Shown here: in pieces, positions 1-7,704 of the stretch | Numbering within the stretch: position 1 is the first letter of the stretch | Layout of the letters: the number at the start of each line of letters is the position of its first letter | Source: Fidelibacterota bacterium | Lineage (GTDB): Bacteria > Fidelibacterota > Marinisomatia > Marinisomatales > TCS56 | Assembly (NCBI GenBank): GCA_013203015.1 | Contig: JABMPO010000242.1 | Location: 1-19,812, forward strand | Length of the DNA stretch: 19,812 nucleotides | Reading direction: 5' to 3' | Notes under the pieces: generated by a model | Databases searched by the model: none | What the model was told of the DNA's origin: nothing | Seen by the model: only the letters and a program-made list of their open reading frames with translations | Position numbers and translations under genes: made by a program

Positions 1-16
1 ACTGAGCTACACCCGC
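1..16 (-). tRNA. tRNA 5' end, probably tRNA-Gly (partial)
   Basis: Read on the minus strand, this is the first 16 bases of a tRNA: a 7-base acceptor strand GCGGGTG, then TA and the start of a D arm (GCTCAGT). The body and anticodon lie outside the window. A 5' end beginning GCGGG followed by TAGCTCAGT is typical of bacterial tRNA-Gly, and the order Thr-Tyr-Gly is known from other bacteria. The amino acid identity is therefore inferred, not read. It starts only 4 bases after tRNA-Tyr and must be co-transcribed with it. Confidence 0.6.
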
Positions 17-20
17 AGGG

Positions 21-103
21 TGGGGAGAGAAGGCTTCGAACCTCCGTAGGCATCCGCCGGCAGATTTACAGTCTGCTGCCATTGACCGCTCGGCCATCTC
101 CCC
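21..103 (-). tRNA. tRNA-Tyr (anticodon GTA)
   Basis: A complete class II tRNA of 83 bases on the minus strand. Acceptor strands GGGGAGA and TCTCCCC pair perfectly, with discriminator A at position 21. The anticodon arm is CAGA-CTGTAAA-TCTG, giving anticodon GTA. A long variable arm and a T arm with loop TTCGAAG follow. Long variable arm plus GTA identifies tRNA-Tyr. CCA is not encoded: the bases after the discriminator are CCC, so the tail must be added enzymatically. It lies between tRNA-Thr (71 bases upstream) and the probable tRNA-Gly (4 bases downstream). Confidence 0.95.
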
Positions 104-174
104 GCATCGCAATATCTTTTAAAAAAACTTGCTTAATGATTATTTATGATATTTGACGAAGGATGTCACGACAG

Positions 175-247
175 AGCCACCGAAGGGACTCGAACCCCCG
201 ACTTACTGATTACAAATCAGTTGCTCTACCAGCTGAGCTACGGTGGC
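175..247 (-). tRNA. tRNA-Thr (anticodon TGT)
   Basis: A complete class I tRNA of about 73 bases on the minus strand. The acceptor arms GCCACCG and CGGTGGC pair, the D arm reads GCTCAGCTGGTAGAGC, and the anticodon arm is ACTGA-TTTGTAA-TCAGT with anticodon TGT. The T arm has GGGGG-TTCGAGT-CCCTT. The discriminator appears to be T and CCA is not encoded. It is the first tRNA of the operon. In Enterobacteria the same order (thrU-tyrU-glyT-thrT) leads into tufB, so a tuf gene may lie beyond the left edge; this is inference. Confidence 0.95.
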
Positions 248-442
248 ATTGTCGGGAATCCAACGAGTAATTTGCACTATCTTATCAAAAAATCGACTCT
301 GCACCAAATTTATGTGTGCAGCAAAGCCTTGGAAATTAAATTGAAAATATTTAAACACAAAATATCTTTTTAAGAAAACTAAAACAATTATTACAGGTAA
401 TTCAAATACTAAAAAGCTGGGATCAAATGATCATAATTTCTG
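248..442. other. Intergenic region between cysS and the tRNA operon
   Basis: A 195-base AT-rich stretch with no credible ORF. It should contain the end of the cysS transcript and the tRNA promoter. The only inverted repeat seen near the cysS stop is GATCAAATGATC at 421-432. It is too short and too AT-rich to call a terminator, and no T-run follows it on the minus strand. No intrinsic terminator could be identified here. Confidence 0.6.
279..307 (-). promoter_or_regulatory. Candidate promoter of the tRNA operon
   Basis: On the minus strand a -35-like TTGGTG (302-307) and a -10-like TAAGAT (279-284) are 17 bases apart. They end about 30 bases upstream of the tRNA-Thr 5' end at 247. Spacing is ideal for a sigma-70-type factor, but each hexamer is imperfect (3/6 and 4/6 to the E. 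coli consensus). If the host belongs to the Bacteroidetes the primary sigma consensus differs, so this is only a candidate. Confidence 0.25.
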
Positions 443-1837
443 TTAGCGCTGCTTAAGTTTTGCGCCAGCAGGTGTATCTTCTATATTCCACCCTAAATTA
501 TATAGTTCATCACGAATCCGATCAGAATTTTGCCAGTCCCGGTTTTTGCGAGCCTGGGTCCTCTCTTTCGCTAACTGAATAATTTCCTCGGGAATACTTA
601 AATCAAATTTCAAAATATCAAAAATTGAATTTACCTGTAATAAAAACGCAATCCCATTGGTTGCATCCATTTCGGACAACGTTTTAGTGTCCAACTGCAC
701 ATTTGTCTTTCGAATCCAATCGAATACGGAACTTAACGCACCAGCAACATCCAAATCATCATCGAGCGCTTTGATAAAATCTTCAGACGCAGGAACACGA
801 TTTGCAGATCCGTTAATGTCCGCGTAATCTGTAACGTATTCCTGTAATCTGTTATATATCTCCTGCACCCGACTGACTGCTTTTTGGGCTTCATGTTTTT
901 TATCGTTAGTAAATTTTAATTTTGAGCGATAATGGGTGGACAATAGCGCATAACGTAAGCTTTCGGATGTGTAACCGGCTGCAAGTAATTCTTTAACGTG
1001 ATAAAAATTACCAAGCGATTTGCTCATTTTTTCACTATCCAGCAACAAGTGCTCGCTATGCAGCCAGTAGTTGACAAACTCTTTTCCAGTGGCACATACG
1101 GATTGAGCAATTTCATTTTCATGGTGAGGGAAAAGATTGTCAACGCCACCACAATGAATATCAAAATGGTTACCAAGATACTCAACTGACATGGCCGAAC
1201 ATTCAATATGCCATCCCGGTCTTCCTCGTCCCCAAGGCGAATCCCAGAATACCTCGCCATCACTATCCTTCCAAGCTTTCCAGAGGGTGAAATCCTGTGG
1301 ATTATCCTTTGAGTAATCATCTGTTTCAACCCGCTCGGTGCTTTGCTGCAGCTCGAAATTCAGATTTGCCAGTCGACCATAATCAGCATACGTACTAATA
1401 GAAAAATAAACTGAGCCATCATCGGTAATATAGGCAAACTCCCTTTCGATCAACGACTTAATCATTTCGATCATCCCGGCAATGTGATCGGTGGCGCGGG
1501 GATAATGATCGGCTGGGATAATTTTCAGCTTTTTAATATCACTGTGAAACAGGTCGATATATTTATTGGTTAAATCTCTGATTGGGATCTTTTCGGCTAC
1601 CGACTTTTTAATAGTTTTATCGTCAACATCGGTAAGATTCATAACATGAGTAACCCCATAACCTTTTAATAACAAATATCTTTTTAAAAGGTCTTCAAAT
1701 ATAAAAGTTCTAAAATTGCCGATATGGGCTGTATCATAAACAGTTGGTCCACAAGTGTAAAGATTTACGTGTCCTTTTTTAATGGGTACAAAAATTTCTT
1801 TTTTTCGTGATTTTGTATTATAAAATCGGGTGGACAT
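443..1837 (-). CDS. cysS: Cysteine--tRNA ligase
   Basis: Class I aminoacyl-tRNA synthetase that activates cysteine with ATP and charges tRNA-Cys in the cytoplasm. It has 464 residues, the usual size. The N-terminal signature surrounds Cys29 and includes the HIGN form of the HIGH motif (residues 38-41). The KMSKS motif is at 270-274. The zinc ligands known for E. coli CysS align with Cys29, Cys213 (in HIEC), His238 and Glu242 (in HHENE). The C-terminal anticodon-binding region ends normally. The ATG lies one base after the nusG-like stop codon, so it is translated last in the epimerase-to-cysS run. An AAAGG about 11 bases upstream may be the ribosome site. Nothing appears truncated, and identification is secure. 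Confidence 0.97.
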   Translation of the reverse strand: MSTRFYNTKSRKKEIFVPIKKGHVNLYTCGPTVYDTAHIGNFRTFIFEDLLKRYLLLKGYGVTHVMNLTDVDDKTIKKSVAEKIPIRDLTNKYIDLFHSDIKKLKIIPADHYPRATDHIAGMIEMIKSLIEREFAYITDDGSVYFSISTYADYGRLANLNFELQQSTERVETDDYSKDNPQDFTLWKAWKDSDGEVFWDSPWGRGRPGWHIECSAMSVEYLGNHFDIHCGGVDNLFPHHENEIAQSVCATGKEFVNYWLHSEHLLLDSEKMSKSLGNFYHVKELLAAGYTSESLRYALLSTHYRSKLKFTNDKKHEAQKAVSRVQEIYNRLQEYVTDYADINGSANRVPASEDFIKALDDDLDVAGALSSVFDWIRKTNVQLDTKTLSEMDATNGIAFLLQVNSIFDILKFDLSIPEEIIQLAKERTQARKNRDWQNSDRIRDELYNLGWNIEDTPAGAKLKQR

Positions 1838-1838
1838 T

Positions 1839-2348
1839 TTATTTGATAGCCTTTAAAAAACCTCTTTCAATATGTACTGAAATTGCATGCTGAATAGCAT
1901 CAATTTTCAGAACAAATTTATCTTCACCGGCAATTCGACTGACAATTCCACGGATTCCTTTCATGGGGCCGGCAGCGATTTCAGCTTCATCGCCAACAAC
2001 AAAATAATCAACTGATTGGGGGTCGTATCCGCCTTCGATCATCAGCTTTATCGATTGTATCTGTTCATCCGAAATGATCGCAACTTCCTGATTGAATTTT
2101 ATTACATGATGTACGCCAATTGTCTGTAAAACATACAAATGGTTTTTTAGTTCAATTTTGACAAAAAGATAGCTTCTAAAGAGCGGAATATCAACCCATT
2201 TGGTCCGATCACTCCAGCGTCGCTTGGTTCTTATCAGCGGCAGGTAAGCCTCTATATTTTTTTGAGCCAATTGATCATAGGCAGTTTTTTCATGCCGTGA
2301 TTTTGTGTACACAGCAATCCAATGTTTTTCACTATCCGGAAGCATCAT
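1839..2348 (-). CDS. NusG-family antiterminator, UpxY/RfaH-like paralogue
   Basis: A 169-residue specialised NusG paralogue. Residues 8-105 are an NGN domain, with a start of the type HWIAVYTKSRHE and the family block around KRRWSDR and PLFRSYLFVKIE (43-66). Residues 117-140 form a KOW motif (VGDEAEIAAGPMKGIRGIV). Such factors bind paused RNA polymerase and increase processivity of chosen operons, often long polysaccharide clusters. The pattern resembles Bacteroides UpxY proteins more than the housekeeping NusG, which would normally sit with secE and rplK. The first ATG overlaps the ddl stop in ATGA; a second ATG follows directly (2345). No Shine-Dalgarno sequence is visible, so translation is probably coupled to ddl. 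Its target operon cannot be told from the sequence. Confidence 0.85.
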   Translation of the reverse strand: MMLPDSEKHWIAVYTKSRHEKTAYDQLAQKNIEAYLPLIRTKRRWSDRTKWVDIPLFRSYLFVKIELKNHLYVLQTIGVHHVIKFNQEVAIISDEQIQSIKLMIEGGYDPQSVDYFVVGDEAEIAAGPMKGIRGIVSRIAGEDKFVLKIDAIQHAISVHIERGFLKAIK

Positions 2349-3241
2349 TGAACAGATAAATTAATTATTTGTTTGATCAATTCGGTAAAATCAATTCCGG
2401 CGGCTTTGGCTGCTTTAGGCACCAGGCTGGTGGAGGTCATGCCCGGTAAAGTATTTGCCTCTAAAAACCAGAACCGGTCATTATCATCTAAGCGGAAATC
2501 AATACGGGTATAATCAGAGCAGCGCAATAAGTGGAAAATATCCAATGCTGCCGATTGAATATCTGCTGTGAGATTATCCGGCAGGCCCGCCGGGCAAATG
2601 TAATGGCTCAATCCCTTGGTATACTTACAGGCATAATCGTACAAATCGTGCTCCGGCTTTATCTCGACAATTGGTAAAACGGTATCCCCGAGCACTGCCA
2701 CCGTCAATTCCCGACCGGCAATATATTTCTCAATCATTATATTATTTGAAAAGTCTAATGCTCGCGCTACTGCATCATTCACACCTGTTGCTTCCCGCAC
2801 AATTTCCAATCCAATTGTGCTTCCTAAATCGTTAGGTTTAACAACAACCGGGAATTCATTGAAATATGAATCCATGGCTGAAAGCTCATTCTGAACACAA
2901 ACCCAATCAGCAGTATCATAACCGCCCAATTGGACCAGTTTCTTACTGATATCCTTATCCATACAAATGGCCGAAGAGAGCGTTTTAGACCCGGTATAAT
3001 TCACACCAATACTGTCAAGATAGCCCTGAATTATGCCATTTTCGCCAGTTCCGCCATGCAGGGCGTTAAACACCAAGTCACAAGATTTCAGTTCATCGGT
3101 AATCTCGTGAATATCCTTTTCCAGATCCAGCATCTCACTATTATAGCCAGCCTTGTTACAAGCTTCATTAATTGCCATACCGGAACGCAAAGATACTTCA
3201 CGCTCGGGAGATGTTCCCCCCATTAAAACAATAATTTTCAT
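2345..3241 (-). CDS. ddl: D-alanine--D-alanine ligase
   Basis: ATP-grasp enzyme that joins two D-alanines for peptidoglycan precursor synthesis in the cytoplasm. At 298 residues it is the size of short DdlB-type enzymes. It has the N-terminal MGGTSPEREVSLRSG block (Glu15 binds substrate in the family) and ALHGGTGENG (60-69). The central ATP-grasp segment includes VVVKPNDLGSTIGLE (132-146) and the IEKYIAGRELT segment (170-180). The omega-loop region carries CKYTKG (205-210). Mg2+ ligands are in RIDFR (Asp248) and FLEANTLPGMT (Glu261, Asn263). The start ATG overlaps the upstream phosphatase stop by 4 bases, and its own stop overlaps the nusG-like start, so three genes are translationally linked. 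No mur or fts cell-wall cluster is adjacent apart from ftsK. Confidence 0.96.
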   Translation of the reverse strand: MKIIVLMGGTSPEREVSLRSGMAINEACNKAGYNSEMLDLEKDIHEITDELKSCDLVFNALHGGTGENGIIQGYLDSIGVNYTGSKTLSSAICMDKDISKKLVQLGGYDTADWVCVQNELSAMDSYFNEFPVVVKPNDLGSTIGLEIVREATGVNDAVARALDFSNNIMIEKYIAGRELTVAVLGDTVLPIVEIKPEHDLYDYACKYTKGLSHYICPAGLPDNLTADIQSAALDIFHLLRCSDYTRIDFRLDDNDRFWFLEANTLPGMTSTSLVPKAAKAAGIDFTELIKQIINLSVQ

Positions 3242-3789
3242 CCTTTCACATCCATCAAAAGTTTCGTTCCTTCCACTATATTTTTAACAACATACGTTGG
3301 TGGAGCGGTGGTTTTTATCTTAGTATAGGTTTTTTCACCTTCCCCGGTAAGCACCAGCATTGTTTCCATTGCTAATTTTTGACCGGCTATAATGTCCTTT
3401 TCACTGTCACCGATCATCAAACAATCCTGCAGTTGCAAGTCATAATCTCTGGCAGCTTGCCGGAACATGCCGGTACCCGGCTTGCGGTTCTCTGTGGCGG
3501 TGTCCGGGTGATCCGTACAAACATATATATTATATAATGGTATCTTGTTCCTCGCAAACGATTTAATAATGAAATCATTTATTTCATCAAGTTGGGATTG
3601 TTTGATAATACCTCTGGCAACACCGGACTGATTTGTGATTATGGAAAATCGTTGCCCATAATCACTCAGCAGCTTTAAGGCTGGAAAAAGAAATTCATAA
3701 AATTGAAAATCATCCAGATTGGCGATGTAGCCGGGATCGGGATTGATTGTCCCGTCACGGTCCAGAAAAATCATGTCGTATTTTTTCAT
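3238..3789 (-). CDS. HAD-IIIA phosphatase, GmhB-like
   Basis: A 183-residue HAD-superfamily phosphatase closest in pattern to D-glycero-D-manno-heptose-1,7-bisphosphate 7-phosphatase (GmhB) and the HisB N-terminal domain. Motif I is FLDRDGTIN (nucleophile Asp10, acid Asp12). Motif II is ITNQSGVARG (51-60), Lys103 lies in RKPGTGM, and motif IV is MIGDSEKD (Asp128, Asp132). The substrate-specificity loop is unusual: E. coli GmhB has a four-ligand zinc site ending in CxCRKP, but here Cys91 and His94 are followed directly by TATENRKP. Both downstream cysteines and about ten loop residues are missing. Activity on heptose bisphosphate is likely given the envelope genes around it, but another sugar or histidinol phosphate is possible. 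It overlaps ddl by 4 bases. Confidence 0.8.
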   Translation of the reverse strand: MKKYDMIFLDRDGTINPDPGYIANLDDFQFYEFLFPALKLLSDYGQRFSIITNQSGVARGIIKQSQLDEINDFIIKSFARNKIPLYNIYVCTDHPDTATENRKPGTGMFRQAARDYDLQLQDCLMIGDSEKDIIAGQKLAMETMLVLTGEGEKTYTKIKTTAPPTYVVKNIVEGTKLLMDVKG

Positions 3790-3798
3790 TATCGTAAT

Positions 3799-4779
3799 TC
3801 AGCCAATTTGCCCAGACTGGACATCTTTTAAGCGTACCGAACTTCTCAGAAAATAGAAGAAACCAATGATGGCAAATGGAACAAATCCGATGGCGTGAAC
3901 CAGAACCGCAAAGGCCTGGGCGCTGGCCAATTCAACCTTAAATAGTTCCACCATCACCAGCACCGCCGTTGCATGGTAGGTACCGATATAACCCGGTGCC
4001 GCCGGAATTGTAATCGCTAATGTAGTTGCTACCAGAGTCACTCCGACTGCAATCCAATTTACCGGCACATCAATCGACAGAACCACCAGATAAGTACAAA
4101 TATAATAAACAATCCACATGGCGATAGTATAGATCGATACTGCTAAACCATGTTTGGTTGACTTTAATGAAACCAATCCGGTTACCAGATTCTCTATCAA
4201 CCGAATCAATTTATTGCCAACCGGATTCTGAAATATTTTCCAATTGAATACTCGTTTCTGAATTTCCGATTGAGCAAATGCCAGACCGATGAGTATCAAT
4301 ACCAGAATTCCCGTGCCGGCTCCGGCTATGAGCCCACTGATTTTCAGCCACGCCGGGAATGGATACAGGATAAAGAAAAACGCCATCACCAACAGAACTC
4401 CAATCATATCCAGCACCCGCTCCAATACTATTGTGCCGAAAGCAGCCGATGCGCCAATTGGCTCTACCCGTGAAATACTGTAAGCACGCAAAAATTCGCC
4501 GAGGCGGAATGGCAACACGCTATTGCCAAAATATCCGATCATGGTAGAACCAAAAAGCGGCTGAAATTTAACAGAGCATAACGGTTCCAGAATTAATTGC
4601 CAGCGCAGGGACCGTAAAACAACTGAGAAAACCATCAACAGGATCGCGGCTGTAATATACCAGATGTTTACCTGTTTCATTGCAGGTAGCAAATCTTCAA
4701 TTTTGACACCTTTGAAGGCAAAATACAGCCCTACAAAGCTGATCAGGATTGCCAACGTCAATTTCAGATATTTATTCAC
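3799..4779 (-). CDS. Flippase-like integral membrane protein (LPG synthase TM / UPF0104 family)
   Basis: A 326-residue polytopic membrane protein with about seven to eight hydrophobic helices (for example 5-25, 40-58, 123-140, 148-169, 211-236, 242-260, 287-311). It has the family blocks NSVLPFRLGEFLRAY (86-100) and IPAAPGYIGTYHA (258-270). These match the domain shared with the transmembrane part of MprF lysylphosphatidylglycerol synthase and YbhN-type proteins (TIGR00374). The soluble MprF synthase domain is absent, so this is a stand-alone membrane unit, thought to move lipids across the inner membrane. The start is GTG: an in-frame TAG lies two codons before it and no ATG occurs until residue 34. 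It overlaps the lolA-like gene by 8 bases. The substrate is unknown. Confidence 0.85.
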   Translation of the reverse strand: MNKYLKLTLAILISFVGLYFAFKGVKIEDLLPAMKQVNIWYITAAILLMVFSVVLRSLRWQLILEPLCSVKFQPLFGSTMIGYFGNSVLPFRLGEFLRAYSISRVEPIGASAAFGTIVLERVLDMIGVLLVMAFFFILYPFPAWLKISGLIAGAGTGILVLILIGLAFAQSEIQKRVFNWKIFQNPVGNKLIRLIENLVTGLVSLKSTKHGLAVSIYTIAMWIVYYICTYLVVLSIDVPVNWIAVGVTLVATTLAITIPAAPGYIGTYHATAVLVMVELFKVELASAQAFAVLVHAIGFVPFAIIGFFYFLRSSVRLKDVQSGQIG

Positions 4780-5359
4780 GTAAGTCTATTATTTCCTTTC
4801 TGATCAATTCGATACCTGGAATTCGATTATTTTCATTCAATTGTTCTACTGATTCGATTCTCAGTGTCATTCCATCGTCGGCATTATAATTAAGTATTAT
4901 TTTTGAGGGCAGGTAATCGGCGCTTTTAATTTCAATTAATCCGGTGATTTCAGCCGATATAATATTAAATGAGATAATTTGAACCTGACCGGAGTTTTCA
5001 ACACTATCAATCTCCAGTAGATTAAAATCCCCCGTTAGAATATCCAGAATCGATATATCCTGGGGATTGATTTGATCGATCACTACCTGCTGTCCGGATT
5101 TATTCCAGGTATAAATATCACGATCTAGAACCTGGATCAACTGATCGGTAGTCTCAATCAGGTAATTACCTGAGGAATCAATTGACAGTGTAGCATTTTC
5201 GATCCAATCCTGGTCATACTGCTGATGAATGATTTTTATTTCCAGAATCAAGCCGCCCGGCTGATGCAGCGCTGTACGGATTGAATCGAGAATTGCCGAC
5301 TGATTTGCATTGAGCAGACTCAAAAAACTTAAAACTAGTAATGCGAAACGACTAATCAT
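4772..5359 (-). CDS. lolA: LolA-like outer-membrane lipoprotein carrier protein
   Basis: A 195-residue exported protein with an N-terminal hydrophobic signal (about residues 1-19, ending LLNANQS). A predicted beta-rich fold follows, with a typical repeated pattern of strands such as WIENATLSID, YLIETTDQLI and YLPSKIILNYNADDG. LolA carries lipoproteins through the periplasm from LolCDE to LolB. Sequence alone supports the family only moderately, because LolA-like proteins diverge strongly. Position helps: it directly follows ftsK with a 4-base ATGA overlap, and ftsK-lolA is a long-conserved pair in E. coli and many other diderms. It would be the only lipoprotein-transport gene in the window. 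A related periplasmic carrier of the same fold remains possible. Confidence 0.75.
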   Translation of the reverse strand: MISRFALLVLSFLSLLNANQSAILDSIRTALHQPGGLILEIKIIHQQYDQDWIENATLSIDSSGNYLIETTDQLIQVLDRDIYTWNKSGQQVVIDQINPQDISILDILTGDFNLLEIDSVENSGQVQIISFNIISAEITGLIEIKSADYLPSKIILNYNADDGMTLRIESVEQLNENNRIPGIELIRKEIIDLRE

Positions 5360-7704
5360 TTACCAATATATAGTCCATCAAGATAAGTATCGTCAACCAG
5401 AACTTCCCTGGCCTTACTGCCGGTAAATGGTCCCACAACTCCAGCTTGCTCCAATTCATCTATCAGACGGGCAGCCCGGGAATAGCCAACTTTAAGCCGG
5501 CGTTGTAATAGTGAAATTGATCCCTGCTGATGGGTTACCACCAACTGAAGCGCATCATCAAATAACTCGTCGCGGTTTTCACTATCCACCGGATCACCAG
5601 TAGCGGAGATTTCACGAATACTGGGTAAAACCAATTCACCGGACTGGGGTTGTTTTTTGATATGATCCATAATGGCTTCAATTTCATCCAGTTCTATGAA
5701 AGCATTATGTAATCGTACCAATTCCCCGGATCCGGTACCAAGAAACAGCATATCGCCACGGCCAATCAATTTTTCGGCACCCATTCCATCAAGAATTGTG
5801 CGGGAATCTATTTTTGATGCTACCTGAAATGCGATTCGGGATGGAAAATTTGCTTTGATTACACCGGTTATTACATCTACCGATGGCCGCTGGGTCGCAA
5901 TCACAAGATGGATACCTACCGCCCGGGCTAATTGAGCCAATCGGGCGATGGGAGCCTCGACATCTTTGGCACTCATGAGCATCAAATCCGCAAGTTCATC
6001 CACAACCACGATAATATAGGGCATGATAGTTTCGTTATTCTCAACTGCTTTTTTGTTATACTCATCAATATTGCGTACAATCCTATCCGCTAGCATATCA
6101 TAGCGCCGGGCCATTTCTGATTCCACTGCTCTTAAAGCCAATACCGAATTATCGGTAGAAGTCACGATAGGTTCGTCAATGTCTTCCATTGCCAACAGAT
6201 GATAACCCTGGAGCGCCCGATACATTGTCATTTCCACTTTTTTGGGATCGATTATGACAAATTTTACCTGCTCAGGTGTAGCCTGATAAAGGATGCTACA
6301 AATTATTGTGTTCAAGCATACAGATTTGCCGGAACCGGTCGTACCGGCAATCAACAGGTGAGGCATTTTGCCCAGATTCATGGTGGCAATTTCGCCGGAA
6401 GTCGTTTTACCGACTGCCAGAGTCAGCAGAGAATCGGCAGACGTGAATTTTTCCGAATTGATTACAGATTTGAAATACACCATTGCTGGATTCCGATTAG
6501 GGATTTCGATTCCAACTGAAGATTTACCGGGGATTGGAGCAATAACTCTAACTCGACTGGCTTCCATTACCCGGGCCAAATCATCGGCCAGTGCGGTAAA
6601 TTTGCTGATTCGTACGCCTTCTGCCGGTTCCACCTCAAACAGGGTAATTACCGGACCTGGTGATACATTTACGACTTTACCCTCAACGCCAAACGTTTTC
6701 AGAGAATCCACCAGGAAATTAGCTCGGTCTAATAATTCTTCCCGGCTTTGGCCGTCTATTTCACCTTCCGGCGTTACCAGAATATCGGATGACGGCAATT
6801 GGTATTTGCGTCGGGGACGTTTCCGCTCCTTCAGCTTATCAATATTGATTTCTTCCTCGACAACTTCTTCATCAACGGTAATCTCACCGATGTCAGTGAC
6901 CGGTTCGGAAGGCTGAGCTGGTGGTTGGCTCAACGGCTCAGCAGATGGACTGGCCAAAGCGCCTTTTTCCTCGGGTGGGATTAATATTTCTAATTGCGAT
7001 AGATAATCGGTTGGTTCCAGATCAACGTCCAAAGGTTCGGGCACTTCTTTCAACTCTGGCTTAAGCTCTTCCGGATCTCTGTTTTTATCAATTTTTTCAA
7101 GTAAAGCCTGGGTATGTTTCCGTTTTTCTTCTTCTACATTTTTCTGTGCTTTAACTGCCTTTTTCTGGTCACGCCAAACTGCATATTTATCGCCCAGCTT
7201 TGCGAATGGAGTGTAAAAATTCCAATTGAAATAATTACGTGCCACAATAATGTAGGCCACTCCCAGCATTAATATTGTTCCGATGGTGCCAAGAAAATCA
7301 TGGAGGGTAATGGCAATTACACCACAGGTGAGCCCGGAATAAATGAGATTAGGATTATATTGATTACGTAAGATAGCCAGTAAACCGATGGCAATTGCCG
7401 ATAAAGCCACTAAAGCCAGAAGATGACCAGTAAAGCGTAAAAGTGGCTTCACTGGCAATTTACTGAACAACCACCAGCCCCATGCCAATCCTAAGCAGGG
7501 AATTGTATAGGCGAAATAGCCGATGAATAATTTTATCAGGAAATGGGCAATATAAACGCCCAGGATGCCCATGGGATTACCGATTGCAACATTTGGGGAT
7601 ATTGCCGGTTCTTCATTGGGATTAAAGCCAATCAAGCTGGTAAAAATAAACAGCGAAATGGCAATAATTAATAATCCGCTTATTTCAAGTCGTTTGGATT
7701 TCAT
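5356..7704 (-). CDS. ftsK: DNA translocase FtsK/SpoIIIE
   Basis: Septum-anchored motor that pumps DNA out of the closing division plane and activates XerCD at dif in species that have it. It has 782 residues, about SpoIIIE size and much shorter than E. coli FtsK. The N-terminus (about 8-155) has four or more membrane helices. A charged and proline-rich linker (about 170-300) follows. The RecA-like motor has Walker A GTTGSGKS (454-461) and Walker B IIVVVDE (564-570), plus ATQRPSVDVITG downstream. The C-terminal winged-helix gamma domain (about 715-772, LLQRRLKVGYSRAARLIDELE) recognises KOPS-type polarity sequences. The first 20 bases overlap the epimerase gene; the stop overlaps lolA. No clear ribosome site is seen, consistent with coupling. 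Confidence 0.97.
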   Translation of the reverse strand: MKSKRLEISGLLIIAISLFIFTSLIGFNPNEEPAISPNVAIGNPMGILGVYIAHFLIKLFIGYFAYTIPCLGLAWGWWLFSKLPVKPLLRFTGHLLALVALSAIAIGLLAILRNQYNPNLIYSGLTCGVIAITLHDFLGTIGTILMLGVAYIIVARNYFNWNFYTPFAKLGDKYAVWRDQKKAVKAQKNVEEEKRKHTQALLEKIDKNRDPEELKPELKEVPEPLDVDLEPTDYLSQLEILIPPEEKGALASPSAEPLSQPPAQPSEPVTDIGEITVDEEVVEEEINIDKLKERKRPRRKYQLPSSDILVTPEGEIDGQSREELLDRANFLVDSLKTFGVEGKVVNVSPGPVITLFEVEPAEGVRISKFTALADDLARVMEASRVRVIAPIPGKSSVGIEIPNRNPAMVYFKSVINSEKFTSADSLLTLAVGKTTSGEIATMNLGKMPHLLIAGTTGSGKSVCLNTIICSILYQATPEQVKFVIIDPKKVEMTMYRALQGYHLLAMEDIDEPIVTSTDNSVLALRAVESEMARRYDMLADRIVRNIDEYNKKAVENNETIMPYIIVVVDELADLMLMSAKDVEAPIARLAQLARAVGIHLVIATQRPSVDVITGVIKANFPSRIAFQVASKIDSRTILDGMGAEKLIGRGDMLFLGTGSGELVRLHNAFIELDEIEAIMDHIKKQPQSGELVLPSIREISATGDPVDSENRDELFDDALQLVVTHQQGSISLLQRRLKVGYSRAARLIDELEQAGVVGPFTGSKAREVLVDDTYLDGLYIGK

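Noticed and set aside
146..373. A 75-codon plus-strand ORF across tRNA-Thr
   Set aside because: It runs through the antisense strand of a well-formed tRNA gene and has no domain pattern or ribosome site. The tRNA explains the sequence.
421..432. GATCAAATGATC inverted repeat after cysS as a terminator
   Set aside because: The stem is only 4-5 bp and AT-rich, the loop is tiny and no T-run follows on the minus strand.
6368..6916. A 182-codon plus-strand ORF inside ftsK
   Set aside because: It is antisense to the motor region and linker of a clearly real ftsK and has Arg/Ser/Thr-rich composition with no recognisable domain. It is a shadow ORF.
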